From positions 30,310-94,309 of the forward strand of contig JAEUHE010000093.1 in assembly GCA_016793885.1 (NCBI GenBank): a DNA stretch of 64,000 nt. Reading direction: 5' to 3'. This DNA is from Verrucomicrobiales bacterium. GTDB taxonomy: Bacteria > Verrucomicrobiota > Verrucomicrobiia > Limisphaerales > UBA11320. Position numbers and translations under genes: made by a program. Position 1 is the first letter of the stretch, and each line of letters begins with the position of its first letter. Under the pieces are notes generated by a model that ran no database searches, had not been told where the DNA came from, and saw only the letters and a list, made by a program, of their open reading frames with translations. Below, one piece after another: positions 35,238 to 43,451 of this stretch.

Positions 35238-35963
35238 CTAGCCGGGCAGATTGGAAAAGTCCAATTTCCGGTAGTGAACCGGCCCCGCCACCCGGCGATC
35301 CAGGAGGGCCAACTCCACCAACCTGCCCTCCACCAACGCCGGCCCCTCCGGTTCCACGACCAGCCCCGTGAACGGCAGGTGCTGGGTGACCGCTCTCCAG
35401 GCAGTCAAGACGACCAATACCGCCTGACGAACGCTATGCTCCGGACGAAGATTCTGCTTGAGCCACGCCTGAGCTTCCGCCTCCACCTTGCGATCGCTGT
35501 GCGCCATTAAAGCCCCCGAAACCTCGTAGTGATGGTTTCCGTCAAAATGCAAGCGCACCAGAGCATCCTGGGCCGGGGTCTCCCCCAGCTCGGCGAACAA
35601 GGACTCAACAATCAGCGGAGGGGAGAAGATCTGCTCGAAGCTGTTCTTTAACGTTGGACTCAGTGAGAACCCGACCAGGCGACGCAGGGTGACATCGCGT
35701 GAAGACCGACTGAAGCCCTCCACGTGAGCCGCCTCAATGGCCGACTGACGGACCTTCTCGATATCCACCGGATGCCCCAGCGCCGCAAAGGCGTGCCGAT
35801 CGTAGATCTCAAAAACCTTGGATTGTCCCTGCCCCACTCCGACGAGCAGGATGCCTTCCGGCCGCGAAACGGCAAAGACCGGCGTCGCGCCCTTCAGGTG
35901 ATCTTGGATATACTCTCGGCGATTCTGAATCGCCTCCAGCCAACGATACGGTTCCTCGGTCAT
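35238..35963 (-). CDS. prcA: 20S proteasome alpha subunit
   Basis: A 241-residue alpha-type subunit, which builds the outer rings of the 20S core and gates entry. It shows the bacterial PrcA pattern: an N-terminal helix (YRWLEAIQNRREYIQDHL), GATPVFAVSRPEGILLVGVG, SKVFEIYDRHAFAALGHPVDIEKVRQ with the docking Lys/Arg surroundings, and RRLVGFSLSPTLKNSFEQ. It has no N-terminal Thr, as expected. The start overlaps the prcB stop by 4 bases (ATGA), which couples translation and helps equal synthesis of the two subunits. Confidence 0.9.
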   Translation of the reverse strand: MTEEPYRWLEAIQNRREYIQDHLKGATPVFAVSRPEGILLVGVGQGQSKVFEIYDRHAFAALGHPVDIEKVRQSAIEAAHVEGFSRSSRDVTLRRLVGFSLSPTLKNSFEQIFSPPLIVESLFAELGETPAQDALVRLHFDGNHHYEVSGALMAHSDRKVEAEAQAWLKQNLRPEHSVRQAVLVVLTAWRAVTQHLPFTGLVVEPEGPALVEGRLVELALLDRRVAGPVHYRKLDFSNLPG

Positions 35964-36724
35964 GCTTCAGCCCTTTGCCAAAAGTGTTCGTGTTCTTCCA
36001 GAGGAACGGTGCGGATGCCTTCGCGGGTCAGCACCTTGATGGTGGCGAACAGCCGACGGTCCGGATGTACCCCGCCCGTCGCGGTGTCAAACTCCGCGGC
36101 GGTCATCAACAGCCGGTTGGCCAACGTGACAGCCTGCTCGATGTTCATGTCCTGAGGACGCGGGTCCCCCCACTTCTCCAGATAGTGCAGCACGCTGCGA
36201 ATGGTGGGGGAGCCGGAGCCAGAACTCGCGAAGTTCGCGGCCTCGAACTGGGCGCCCAACGGATCGTAAAAGTGGATGATGGGCTTGGCCTGTGGATCAT
36301 CCGTCTCAATGCCCGCGAAGAGCGGGGCTACCAACCCGAACCCCTGCAGGGTCGCCGGAAGGTTCTCCCGAAGCAGCTTGGATAGAGCCCGGATCTTGGC
36401 AGCCAGGCTCATGCTTTGCAACTGGCTGCGGCGATAGAACTCGAAGGTCGTCTGCAATGTCCGCGCCATCTCGAAAGCCACCGCCGGGGACCCGGCGATC
36501 GCCATCATCGAGTGCGCATCCAGTTCCAGGATTTTCTCGGTCTTGTCCGAGAACACCGTGTGACCTGAGGTAGCCCGGTGATCTCCAGCCATCACCACTC
36601 CCGCGGCACACTGGAAGGCGAACACCGTGGTGGCATGGATCATGAGATCCTGCCCTCCGGCTCCCCCAGTCACCTGGGAGAAAGGGTTCTTCGGTAAGAG
36701 TGCGAGAAAATCACCATTCATCAT
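35960..36724 (-). CDS. prcB: 20S proteasome beta subunit
   Basis: A 254-residue catalytic subunit. After a 31-residue propeptide, self-cleavage at HA|TTVFAFQ should expose Thr32 as the N-terminal nucleophile. Counting from that Thr, Asp17 (in VVMAGDHRAT) and Lys33 (in SDKTEK) are in the exact catalytic positions of the family, and the SGSGSPTIRS and AEFDTATGG blocks provide the supporting Ser/Asp. The subunit forms the two inner rings and cuts unfolded polypeptides. The start ATG overlaps the pup stop (ATGA), and the end overlaps prcA likewise. Confidence 0.93.
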   Translation of the reverse strand: MMNGDFLALLPKNPFSQVTGGAGGQDLMIHATTVFAFQCAAGVVMAGDHRATSGHTVFSDKTEKILELDAHSMMAIAGSPAVAFEMARTLQTTFEFYRRSQLQSMSLAAKIRALSKLLRENLPATLQGFGLVAPLFAGIETDDPQAKPIIHFYDPLGAQFEAANFASSGSGSPTIRSVLHYLEKWGDPRPQDMNIEQAVTLANRLLMTAAEFDTATGGVHPDRRLFATIKVLTREGIRTVPLEEHEHFWQRAEA

Positions 36725-36894
36725 TGTCCCGTTCGTTGGCGGTAGCGTTTAGCCTGGTCGGGATCCACCCGACGCATGCGCTTCAGAAGTTCTTCGGTGT
36801 TAGGCTTGTTGACCTCAGGCGATCGAGGCCCATCCCCGCCGCCGCCGCTAGGGGCAGGCGTCGGAGGCTGTGGTCGTTGGAGTCGGTCTGGCAT
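36721..36894 (-). CDS. pup: Prokaryotic ubiquitin-like protein Pup (UBact type)
   Basis: A 57-residue modifier. It starts MPDRLQRPQPPTPAPSGGGG (a disordered Pro/Gly-rich half) and ends DPDQAKRYRQRTGQ, preceded by an amphipathic stretch (TEELLKRMRRVDPDQ) that should fold on the Mpa coiled coil. The RYRQRTG(Q/E) ending is the hallmark of the UBact variant reported in Nitrospirae, Verrucomicrobia and other Gram-negative groups. The last residue is Gln, so Dop must deamidate it to Glu before PafA can use it. It is flanked by dop (24 bases upstream) and prcB (4-base overlap). The leader before its ATG is pyrimidine-rich with no Shine-Dalgarno site. Confidence 0.93.
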   Translation of the reverse strand: MPDRLQRPQPPTPAPSGGGGDGPRSPEVNKPNTEELLKRMRRVDPDQAKRYRQRTGQ

Positions 36895-36918
36895 AGGAGG
36901 GAGAGGTTGTGGTTTAGG

Positions 36919-38442
36919 TTAGACTATCAGCTTGGCAAAAGGGAGATAGCGGAGGTCATCCACGGTTTGAGCGGCAGCGATGACTTTCAAGCTCTGCCGG
37001 ATCTGCTGCGCGTCAAACAGATTGCGCAGATCCAACTCGATCCGCTTGTCGCCCGCCCGCAAGGTCAAATGATCCCATTGGGTCAACTCGACGGCCGGCC
37101 CGAACCGCTCAATGCAGTAACCCCGCACCGCCGCTCGCGTGCTCATCGGGGGCGTCAGGCGCCCATGACAAATCTCCTCCAAAGGATACGGGAGCCGCAG
37201 GGCCCGCTGCTCCATCAGCCCGTAGAACAAGCCCTGCTGCCGATCCAGCACATGATAGGCCAGATCCAGGCTCTGCAGCCAGGGGTCTTCAGGCGATAGC
37301 CCCTCGGCTTCGCGGAACTGCTCGATGAGCTTAAACTTGGCGACCCAGTCCAAACGATCGGCTGCCAGCAGCGGATCACGTTCCAGGTCGTTCAAAACCT
37401 CTTCCCAGTCGGCCACCACCTTCTGCCAGTCCGAGGACAGGTCTGTGCAATACTCCCGGACGAGCTGCAGATACTGCCGCTGTATCTCCAGCCCCGTGGT
37501 CGGATGCCCGTCCGCTGTCCGACACTCCCACTTCCAGGAGGCGTCACGCGAGATCTGCTTCAGGGTGGAAAGCGGCTCAGCCACCTTGGGAATGCGCTCC
37601 AGCGGCGCACCGTTGAGCATGGCCTGCAGGACCAGCGCCGTTGTGCCGATCTTGAGGTAGCCAGAATAGAGGGAAAGGTTCGCATCCCCGATGATGACAT
37701 GGAACCGCCGATATAAATCCGCATTCGCATGCGGCTCGTCCCGCGTGTTGACCAAGGGACGGCGCTGCATGGTGTCAACGCTCTGCATCTCGGTGAAAAA
37801 GTCGCTGCGTTGGGAAATCTGGAAACCAGGACGCAGGTAACGATCCTCCTCCTCCCACCCGAACTTTCCACTCCCGCACAGGATCTGCCGGGTCACAAAG
37901 AAAGCCACAATGCCCTGGCTGAGCGTGTCCCAGGCCAGCCGACGGGGCATCAGGTAGTTTTCGTGACAACCATAGCTGTGCCCCAAAAGGTCGGTATTGT
38001 TCTTGTAGAGCAGGATCGGGTTGTCCGTATTCTGATTCATCGTCCGCGCACACGCGGCCAGGAGGGTGTCGCCCGCAAAGTCTTGCTGCAGGATCTCCAA
38101 CAGGGTGCTGCACTCCGGAGTGCAGTACTCGGGATGCGCATGGTCGTTGTAAAACCGAGCCCCATTGCGCAGCACGAGATCGCTCTTAATCTCATGGAAG
38201 GTGAGGGTCCTCTGGGCATCCAGGGCGAAATAGTTTGCCTCATCGGTGTCCTGACGAAGCTCACTGACGCTGAACCCCCGCATGTCCCGATGGGGGTCTT
38301 CCAAGCTGTAGTCCCAGCAATGACGCACCCCCGGCGCGGTCGCGCTGCGCACCAGGGCAATGGATTCCGCCACGACGTCGAGCCCCTCGGGCTTTTCCCT
38401 CGTGATGCCTATTTCCGTCTCAGTTCCAAACTGGATCTCCAC
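36919..38442 (-). CDS. dop: Pup deamidase/depupylase Dop
   Basis: A 507-residue member of the Dop/PafA family. It converts the terminal Gln of Pup to Glu and also removes Pup from substrates. The ATP site begins IQFGTETEIGITRE. The Dop-specific insert follows (CWDYSLEDPHRDMRGFSVSEL), then NGARFYNDHAHPEYCTPECS with the catalytic Asp near residue 100, YKNNTDLLGHSYGCHENYL, SQRSDF, NTRDEPHANADLYRRFHVIIGDAN. The GTG at 38442 is chosen: it has AGGGG five bases upstream, lies 8 bases after the mpa stop, and puts the conserved EIQFGTE at the N terminus. A longer start would run 100 bases into mpa. Confidence 0.9.
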   Translation of the reverse strand: MEIQFGTETEIGITREKPEGLDVVAESIALVRSATAPGVRHCWDYSLEDPHRDMRGFSVSELRQDTDEANYFALDAQRTLTFHEIKSDLVLRNGARFYNDHAHPEYCTPECSTLLEILQQDFAGDTLLAACARTMNQNTDNPILLYKNNTDLLGHSYGCHENYLMPRRLAWDTLSQGIVAFFVTRQILCGSGKFGWEEEDRYLRPGFQISQRSDFFTEMQSVDTMQRRPLVNTRDEPHANADLYRRFHVIIGDANLSLYSGYLKIGTTALVLQAMLNGAPLERIPKVAEPLSTLKQISRDASWKWECRTADGHPTTGLEIQRQYLQLVREYCTDLSSDWQKVVADWEEVLNDLERDPLLAADRLDWVAKFKLIEQFREAEGLSPEDPWLQSLDLAYHVLDRQQGLFYGLMEQRALRLPYPLEEICHGRLTPPMSTRAAVRGYCIERFGPAVELTQWDHLTLRAGDKRIELDLRNLFDAQQIRQSLKVIAAAQTVDDLRYLPFAKLIV

Positions 38443-38450
38443 AACAACCC

Positions 38451-40169
38451 CTAGATGGCTGAGGCTTCCGAGGTGCGCTCCGCTCCCACCCGCCGACAAG
38501 GAGCCAGACGAACCACGTTGCCAGGATCGAAATCCGTTAGTTTCAACCAATCCTCCGTAATATCGCTCGGCGGGAACAACTCGTTCTCCCGATACTCATG
38601 ATCGAGCGCCGTGATTAAATCTTCCCGGCGAATCGGCGACTCCACTCCCTGCTCGATCGACCGCTTGATGGCGTATTCCTTGGCCCGCTCGACCACCGCG
38701 GCAATGATCGCCCCGCTGGCCATGTCGCCGCGGTAGAGGTAATCGCGCCGTCCGCTTCGATAGGTGATCTCCAGGAAGCGGTTCGCCTCGCTGTGCTCAT
38801 AATGAGCTTTGAGCATGGCGGCGACCAACTCCGCCTGGGACTCCGCCAGCGGCAGGTTCTCGTTCAGATACAGCTTGTAGATCTCCTCGGCCGCCTTCAT
38901 GTCGGGCCGCCGAACCCGGATTTTCCTGTCGATTCGACCCGGACGCAGGATGGCGGGGTCGATCAGATCAGCCCGATTGGATGCAATGATGACCACCACA
39001 TTGTGCAGCGCTTCGATGCCATCCATCTCGGTGCAAAACATCGGCACCAGGGTGGAGAGAATGCTCGACCCAACCCGGCCGGCGTGGCGGGTTCCCAAGA
39101 TTGACTCCGCCTCGTCAATAAAGAGGAAGGCCAGATGTCCCTCGGCCGCCTTTTCACGGCACTGGGCGAAGAGGTCGCGAACCTGGCGCTCAGACTCGCC
39201 CAGCCACATGTTCAACACCTCAGGGCCTTTGACGTTTAGGAAAAATTCCGGATGGTCCTCACCGGTTTTATCTCTGATTTGTAAACGCAGATTATGGGCC
39301 GTCGCTTTGCCCAATAGCGTTTTTCCACAACCGGGAGGACCATAGAGCAAGAATCCCTTGGGCACGGGATGATTAAATCGCTTGAAAAGATGCGCATGCA
39401 GGAAGGGCATCTCGATGGAATCGCGAATCGCTTGGACCGCGTCGGCCTGCCCGCCGATGCTGGACCAGGGCAACGGTTCGACCGTGGTGAGCGTGCGGTC
39501 GATGCGCTTGGACGTGCCGATGATCTCGACCGCCACCCGGAGATTCGGATCCAGCCGTAAATCGAGTCCCGACTTCAGCTTCTCCTTCGCCAGCAGGCTA
39601 GACCGCACGACGATGGTGTCCGAAACGCCGGATTCATTGCCCACTCGAAGCCGTCCATCCGCGAGCACCTCGCTAATTCGCACCACCGGCCCATTCTTGT
39701 CGAAACCGAAGGACTCCGTCACTGCGAATGCCTCATTCAGCAAGACACGCACCCCGGTCTCCAACACCGCTTCCGGCAGTGACGGATCCACACTGCACAC
39801 ATAATCCGTTCCAGCCGCGCACACCAAGGCGCGCGATTTGGGCAGCTTTTGCAGAAGAGTGCCCAAACGCAAAGCCGGGGCCCGCAGCTTTTCCACTGCC
39901 TCGCCCAACTTCTCGACCGCCACTCGCGCTTGGTCCTGAATCTCCTCCATCTCCACAACCCGCTGGCGCAGGGCGATCAAATCCTGCGCGATGGGTAAAT
40001 CCATGACCACCTTCTGGCTGATCTGGTCTACGAGTTGCAACGTGGAGTAATCGTCTCCCTGGAATTCGGGCTGGGGCGGGGCAAAAGAATGCGTCTCCGG
40101 GCTCTCAGTCCCTTCAGGCGGTTGCGACCTACCTCTGTCGGACTTATTCACGGTAAAAGTATACCTCAT
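38451..40169 (-). CDS. mpa: Proteasomal AAA ATPase Mpa/ARC
   Basis: A 572-residue hexameric unfoldase that recruits pupylated proteins and feeds them to the 20S core. In order: a Pro-rich leader, a coiled coil (about residues 58-95, LRQRVVEMEEIQDQARVAVEKLGEAVEKLRAP) that should bind Pup, tandem OB folds, then the AAA domain with Walker A GPPGCGKT (near 273), Walker B FLFIDEAES (near 347) and the second-region blocks SNRADLIDPAILRPGRIDRKIRVRRPD. The C-terminal part keeps EDLITALDHEYRENE. It ends in GAERTSEASAI, without the GQYL tail that docks actinobacterial Mpa/ARC on PrcA. First gene of the locus. Confidence 0.92.
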   Translation of the reverse strand: MRYTFTVNKSDRGRSQPPEGTESPETHSFAPPQPEFQGDDYSTLQLVDQISQKVVMDLPIAQDLIALRQRVVEMEEIQDQARVAVEKLGEAVEKLRAPALRLGTLLQKLPKSRALVCAAGTDYVCSVDPSLPEAVLETGVRVLLNEAFAVTESFGFDKNGPVVRISEVLADGRLRVGNESGVSDTIVVRSSLLAKEKLKSGLDLRLDPNLRVAVEIIGTSKRIDRTLTTVEPLPWSSIGGQADAVQAIRDSIEMPFLHAHLFKRFNHPVPKGFLLYGPPGCGKTLLGKATAHNLRLQIRDKTGEDHPEFFLNVKGPEVLNMWLGESERQVRDLFAQCREKAAEGHLAFLFIDEAESILGTRHAGRVGSSILSTLVPMFCTEMDGIEALHNVVVIIASNRADLIDPAILRPGRIDRKIRVRRPDMKAAEEIYKLYLNENLPLAESQAELVAAMLKAHYEHSEANRFLEITYRSGRRDYLYRGDMASGAIIAAVVERAKEYAIKRSIEQGVESPIRREDLITALDHEYRENELFPPSDITEDWLKLTDFDPGNVVRLAPCRRVGAERTSEASAI

Positions 40170-40444
40170 TCGCGAGCAGGTGCAACGTGAGGGCGTGAAA
40201 TATTTTAGAGAGATTTAGCTTGAGGTTCAGGTCGTGAACGTGGCGACTTCGACGCGGAGGGCAAGGGTCCATCACAGTCAACCGTAGAAGGCTCGGGGCA
40301 TTACCCACAAGTTCGGAGTGCTTCGTGCAAGGTTCCTGCCCTCTCGTATTTCGTGAGGTTAACGTGCTTTACATTCGTGGCTCTCGGGGAAAACGAAACC
40401 CGAGATTGCGCCCCGGACGCCCCATTGACTACTGTGCCGCTGCT
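40170..40444. other. Divergent intergenic region before mpa
   Basis: About 275 bases separate mpa from the VOC-family gene. The promoter for the whole proteasome locus should lie here on the minus strand. An AT-rich segment near 40198-40215 could be a -10 region (TAAAAT on the minus strand), but the -35 is poor. I see no riboswitch or operator. Confidence 0.35.
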
Positions 40445-40855
40445 ATGGCCAAAGTTCGCAAACTCCTGCACACGCGTTACCGGGTCAGCGACCTGGAAAA
40501 AACCATCCAATTCTACCGCGAGGTCCTCGGACTCGAAGAAATCCGACGTCACAAGTCGCCACGCGGATCGGAGTTGGTCTTCCTCAAAGCTCCCGAAAGC
40601 GAAGAGCAGATCGAGATTTGTCACTATCCCAGCAGCGGACCGGTGGTGGTGCAGGCCGATCTCACCCACCTGGCCTTCGAGGTGGATAGCCTCGAGGAGT
40701 TCGCGAAACACCTCGCCTCGCTCGGGTTGAAATACTCCGATGGTCCGACTCTGAAGTCCGATGGCGGCGGCTTTGCCTTCATCGATGCTCCGGAGGGATA
40801 CGAGATCGAACTGATCCAGCGCAGCAAGCAGGCCGCCGGCAGCGGGGGATACTAA
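40445..40855 (+). CDS. VOC/glyoxalase-family protein
   Basis: A 136-residue single-domain vicinal-oxygen-chelate protein close to lactoylglutathione lyase (GloA). The pattern LLHTRYRVSDLEKTIQFYREVLGLEEIRRHKSP begins the first module; LTHLAFEVDSLEEF and FIDAPEGYEIELIQR give the other metal-ligand positions (His near 9, Glu near 60, His near 78, Glu near 125). Detoxification of methylglyoxal is the likely role; another VOC substrate is possible. The ATG at 40445 begins the domain directly. Confidence 0.82.
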   Translation: MAKVRKLLHTRYRVSDLEKTIQFYREVLGLEEIRRHKSPRGSELVFLKAPESEEQIEICHYPSSGPVVVQADLTHLAFEVDSLEEFAKHLASLGLKYSDGPTLKSDGGGFAFIDAPEGYEIELIQRSKQAAGSGGY

Positions 40856-40884
40856 TCTCAGCGCCCCAATAACACTCCCTCACC

Positions 40885-42441
40885 GTGACCCGACTCGTCG
40901 CCCTCCGAACGTTGTTGCTCGCCAGCCTGGCCGTCGTGCTCGGGACCGGCTGGGTGGCAGCCGGCGCAGACACGTCGGCGGCCAAGAGCATCGCCACGAC
41001 CAATCTCGCCGAGCTGCAGCTACGAATCCGCGAGCGCTTGGACAGCCCCCGCTTCCGCTCGGCGCTCTGGGGAATCCAGGTGCTCAACTCCCGCAGTGGA
41101 GCCGTCGTTTTCGAAACGAACACCCTGCGCTATCTCACCCCGGCGTCGAACACCAAGCTGTTCACCGCCGCGTTGGCCTTGGATCGGCTGGGGACTGAGT
41201 ACCGCATTCCCACCTCCTTCTACGCCGCCGCTCCGCCTGATGCCCGGGGAACCGTCAAAGGCGACCTGCTCATCTACGGACGAGGCGATCCAACGCTGGT
41301 GCCCAGTGGATCGGTCGGATCGGCAACCACGCCGCTCTCCGCCTGGGTGGCAGCACTCACGAACGCGGGCATCCGATCCATCCGCGGCGACCTCGTCGCG
41401 GATGAAAGCTTCTGGGAGGCGTCCGGGTTCGGATCGGGATGGAGCATCGATGACCTGCCGTTCTCCTACAGCCCGGAACCATCCGCCCTCACCTTCCACC
41501 AAAACGTAGTCGACCTCATCGCCACCCCCGGCCAGACCCCTGGCTCACCTGTCGGACTCCGCTTTATTCCCGACTCCCCCCCATTCGAGGTGATCTCCCA
41601 ACTCAGCACGGGGCCAGCGGACAGCGCCGGCAAGCTGCAGTTTGACCGCCCGCTGGGAACGCGACAACTCGTGCTCTCTGGAAGCCTGAAAGCCAACTCA
41701 GCCGCGCTGACCAACACGATCACCGTGCCTCGCCCAGCCCTCTGGCTCGCCGAGTCGCTCGGCCGCGCGTTGCAGCAGGCGGGCGTTCGCTGGAAAGGAA
41801 AAGTCCGGACCCTCAATTGGGTGGATCGACTGAGCAATCCGTTCAACAGCGCTCGCTGGGTAGAGGTCGCTCGCGTGTCCTCCCCGCGTCTCGCCGATCT
41901 GGTAATCGCCATGATGAAACCGTCGAATAACCTGGCGGCTCATCTGCTCTACTTGCAGGTGGGAGCGAACGAGCCAAAGGTGGTCGGCCGAACTGCGGAG
42001 GCAGCCGCCGGGGAAGCCATGAAGGAATTCTTGAAGCCGATACTCCAAGGCCAGCCCGATGCGATGCTGGAAGAAGGCAGCGGGCTCTCCCGACGCCACT
42101 TGGTGTCGGCCGGCACGGTAGTGAGCTTGCTAACCGCCATGCAGAAACATCCCACCTGGGAAACCTTTCGCGACTCACTGCCGATCGCGGGGGTAGACGG
42201 CACGCTTCGCTTCCGGTTCCGTGGCACCGCCGCAGCAGGGAAGCTCATTGCCAAAACAGGAACTCTGCGGGGCGTTAGTTCCCTGTCAGGCTACGTGACC
42301 ACCGCCGGTGGGGAACCGCTGACTTTCTCGATCCTGCTCAACAGCTATCTCCCCAAAACGGGCGACCCTTCACCTCGGGACGAAGTCGAAGCCATCGCCC
42401 TGCTGCTTGCTTCCTTCGAAGGCACCTCCGGAACCAAGTAA
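40885..42441 (+). CDS. dacB: D-alanyl-D-alanine carboxypeptidase/endopeptidase, PBP4 type
   Basis: A 518-residue class C low-molecular-weight penicillin-binding protein with a signal peptide. The catalytic motifs are ordered: SNTK in PASNTKLFT (near residue 88), SNN in KPSNNLAAH (near 347) and KTG in AKTGTLRGVSSLSGY (near 457). The large gap between the first two is the PBP4-type inserted domain. It trims or cleaves peptidoglycan cross-links in the periplasm. It starts with GTG, 29 bases after the VOC gene. Its last 97 bases overlap the SGNH-like gene on the opposite strand. Confidence 0.9.
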   Translation: MTRLVALRTLLLASLAVVLGTGWVAAGADTSAAKSIATTNLAELQLRIRERLDSPRFRSALWGIQVLNSRSGAVVFETNTLRYLTPASNTKLFTAALALDRLGTEYRIPTSFYAAAPPDARGTVKGDLLIYGRGDPTLVPSGSVGSATTPLSAWVAALTNAGIRSIRGDLVADESFWEASGFGSGWSIDDLPFSYSPEPSALTFHQNVVDLIATPGQTPGSPVGLRFIPDSPPFEVISQLSTGPADSAGKLQFDRPLGTRQLVLSGSLKANSAALTNTITVPRPALWLAESLGRALQQAGVRWKGKVRTLNWVDRLSNPFNSARWVEVARVSSPRLADLVIAMMKPSNNLAAHLLYLQVGANEPKVVGRTAEAAAGEAMKEFLKPILQGQPDAMLEEGSGLSRRHLVSAGTVVSLLTAMQKHPTWETFRDSLPIAGVDGTLRFRFRGTAAAGKLIAKTGTLRGVSSLSGYVTTAGGEPLTFSILLNSYLPKTGDPSPRDEVEAIALLLASFEGTSGTK

Positions 42442-43451
42442 GCTGTTGATTGAGAGAGAGATTGAAGCTCCTCCCGAGTCCACGGTTGCCAGGACTTGAT
42501 TTGATTTGCCAGCACTTCACAGCGGCGAGCGGAGCCGGGGCCATTGAGATGCCAGGACGTGTCCGCAAATTCTTCCCGCACCGAGTAAGCCCCTAACAGA
42601 GGATCCTTCAACACCTCGACCCACTGGCTAACCTCGAGTAGAAACTCGGCGTTCTCGCGACGGAACGTCGCCACCTGCTCCGCCGGACAGTAGCCCCAAG
42701 GCAGCACGTAGGCCAACCGAACGCCTCGCTCGCGACACTGGGCCGACAAGGCTTGAAGAAAACGCTTCGCGTCGTCGCTGAGATGGATGCGATGTCCGGG
42801 CGGACCGGAAATCTCCATCTTCACGGGTGTCTGCTGCCAACCGCTCGCCTGCACCTCTTCGATGCGATACCGATACAGCGGCTGACGCATCAGGATCTTG
42901 CCCGCCAGGGTGAGCAACTGATACCCACCGGGCCGGACCAGCAACCCGGCTGATAGCAACGAGACCCCTGGTTGTCCGAGCTGGGGCTTGAGCATCCACT
43001 CTGAATGGCCGGTGCGGAGGCTAAACTGCATCTCCAACCCCACCGGCTCGATGGGGTCGGTCAGGAGACTGGGCTCGAGAGCGATGAGCAAATTGTCCCC
43101 TCGCTGGACAGCCTGCAATGCGAACAGGGTATTGATGCGAGCACCCAGCCCCGCCATCATGCCGAGGTTGGCGACCGGCAACCCATACTTCTCCAACAGC
43201 TCCTGCCCATTGATGGAGAATGCGCAGCTCGAGCCGCCATAGATGACGGACTTGGCTCCCTTCTCGGTCGTGAGCTTCCGGGCATAATCCAACTTTCGCT
43301 GAGCTGCCGCCGAGGCAAATCGCATCTCTGGATGCACCGCCAGAATAAACCAGGCACCCACCGCCCAGGTCACCAGACCCAGGAGCAACAGGCAGCCGGC
43401 CAGCCGGGGAATCCGGCCCGAAGAGCTAGAAGGCAAAGTAGATGAATCCAT
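42345..43451 (-). CDS. SGNH-like membrane protein paired with MBOAT acyltransferase
   Basis: A 368-residue protein with one N-terminal membrane helix (about residues 18-38) and a periplasmic domain. VIYGGSSCAFSINGQELLEKYGLPVANLGMMAGLG is a GDSL/SGNH-type nucleophile block, like DltD and AlgX/AlgJ, and DTSWHLNGPGS near the C terminus supplies the Asp-x-x-His pair. Such partners complete the transfer of acyl groups delivered by MBOAT proteins. It overlaps the MBOAT gene by 26 bases on the same strand. The last 97 bases overlap dacB antisense, so the C-terminal Ser-rich tail may be unconserved. I do not know the acylated polymer. Confidence 0.68.
   Translation of the reverse strand: MDSSTLPSSSSGRIPRLAGCLLLLGLVTWAVGAWFILAVHPEMRFASAAAQRKLDYARKLTTEKGAKSVIYGGSSCAFSINGQELLEKYGLPVANLGMMAGLGARINTLFALQAVQRGDNLLIALEPSLLTDPIEPVGLEMQFSLRTGHSEWMLKPQLGQPGVSLLSAGLLVRPGGYQLLTLAGKILMRQPLYRYRIEEVQASGWQQTPVKMEISGPPGHRIHLSDDAKRFLQALSAQCRERGVRLAYVLPWGYCPAEQVATFRRENAEFLLEVSQWVEVLKDPLLGAYSVREEFADTSWHLNGPGSARRCEVLANQIKSWQPWTREELQSLSQSTAYLVPEVPSKEASSRAMASTSSRGEGSPVLGR

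Noticed and set aside
38443..38550. Longer start for dop
   Set aside because: It would overlap mpa by 100 bases and add a Gly/Ser-rich stretch not found in Dop. The GTG at 38442 has a ribosome site and the conserved N terminus.
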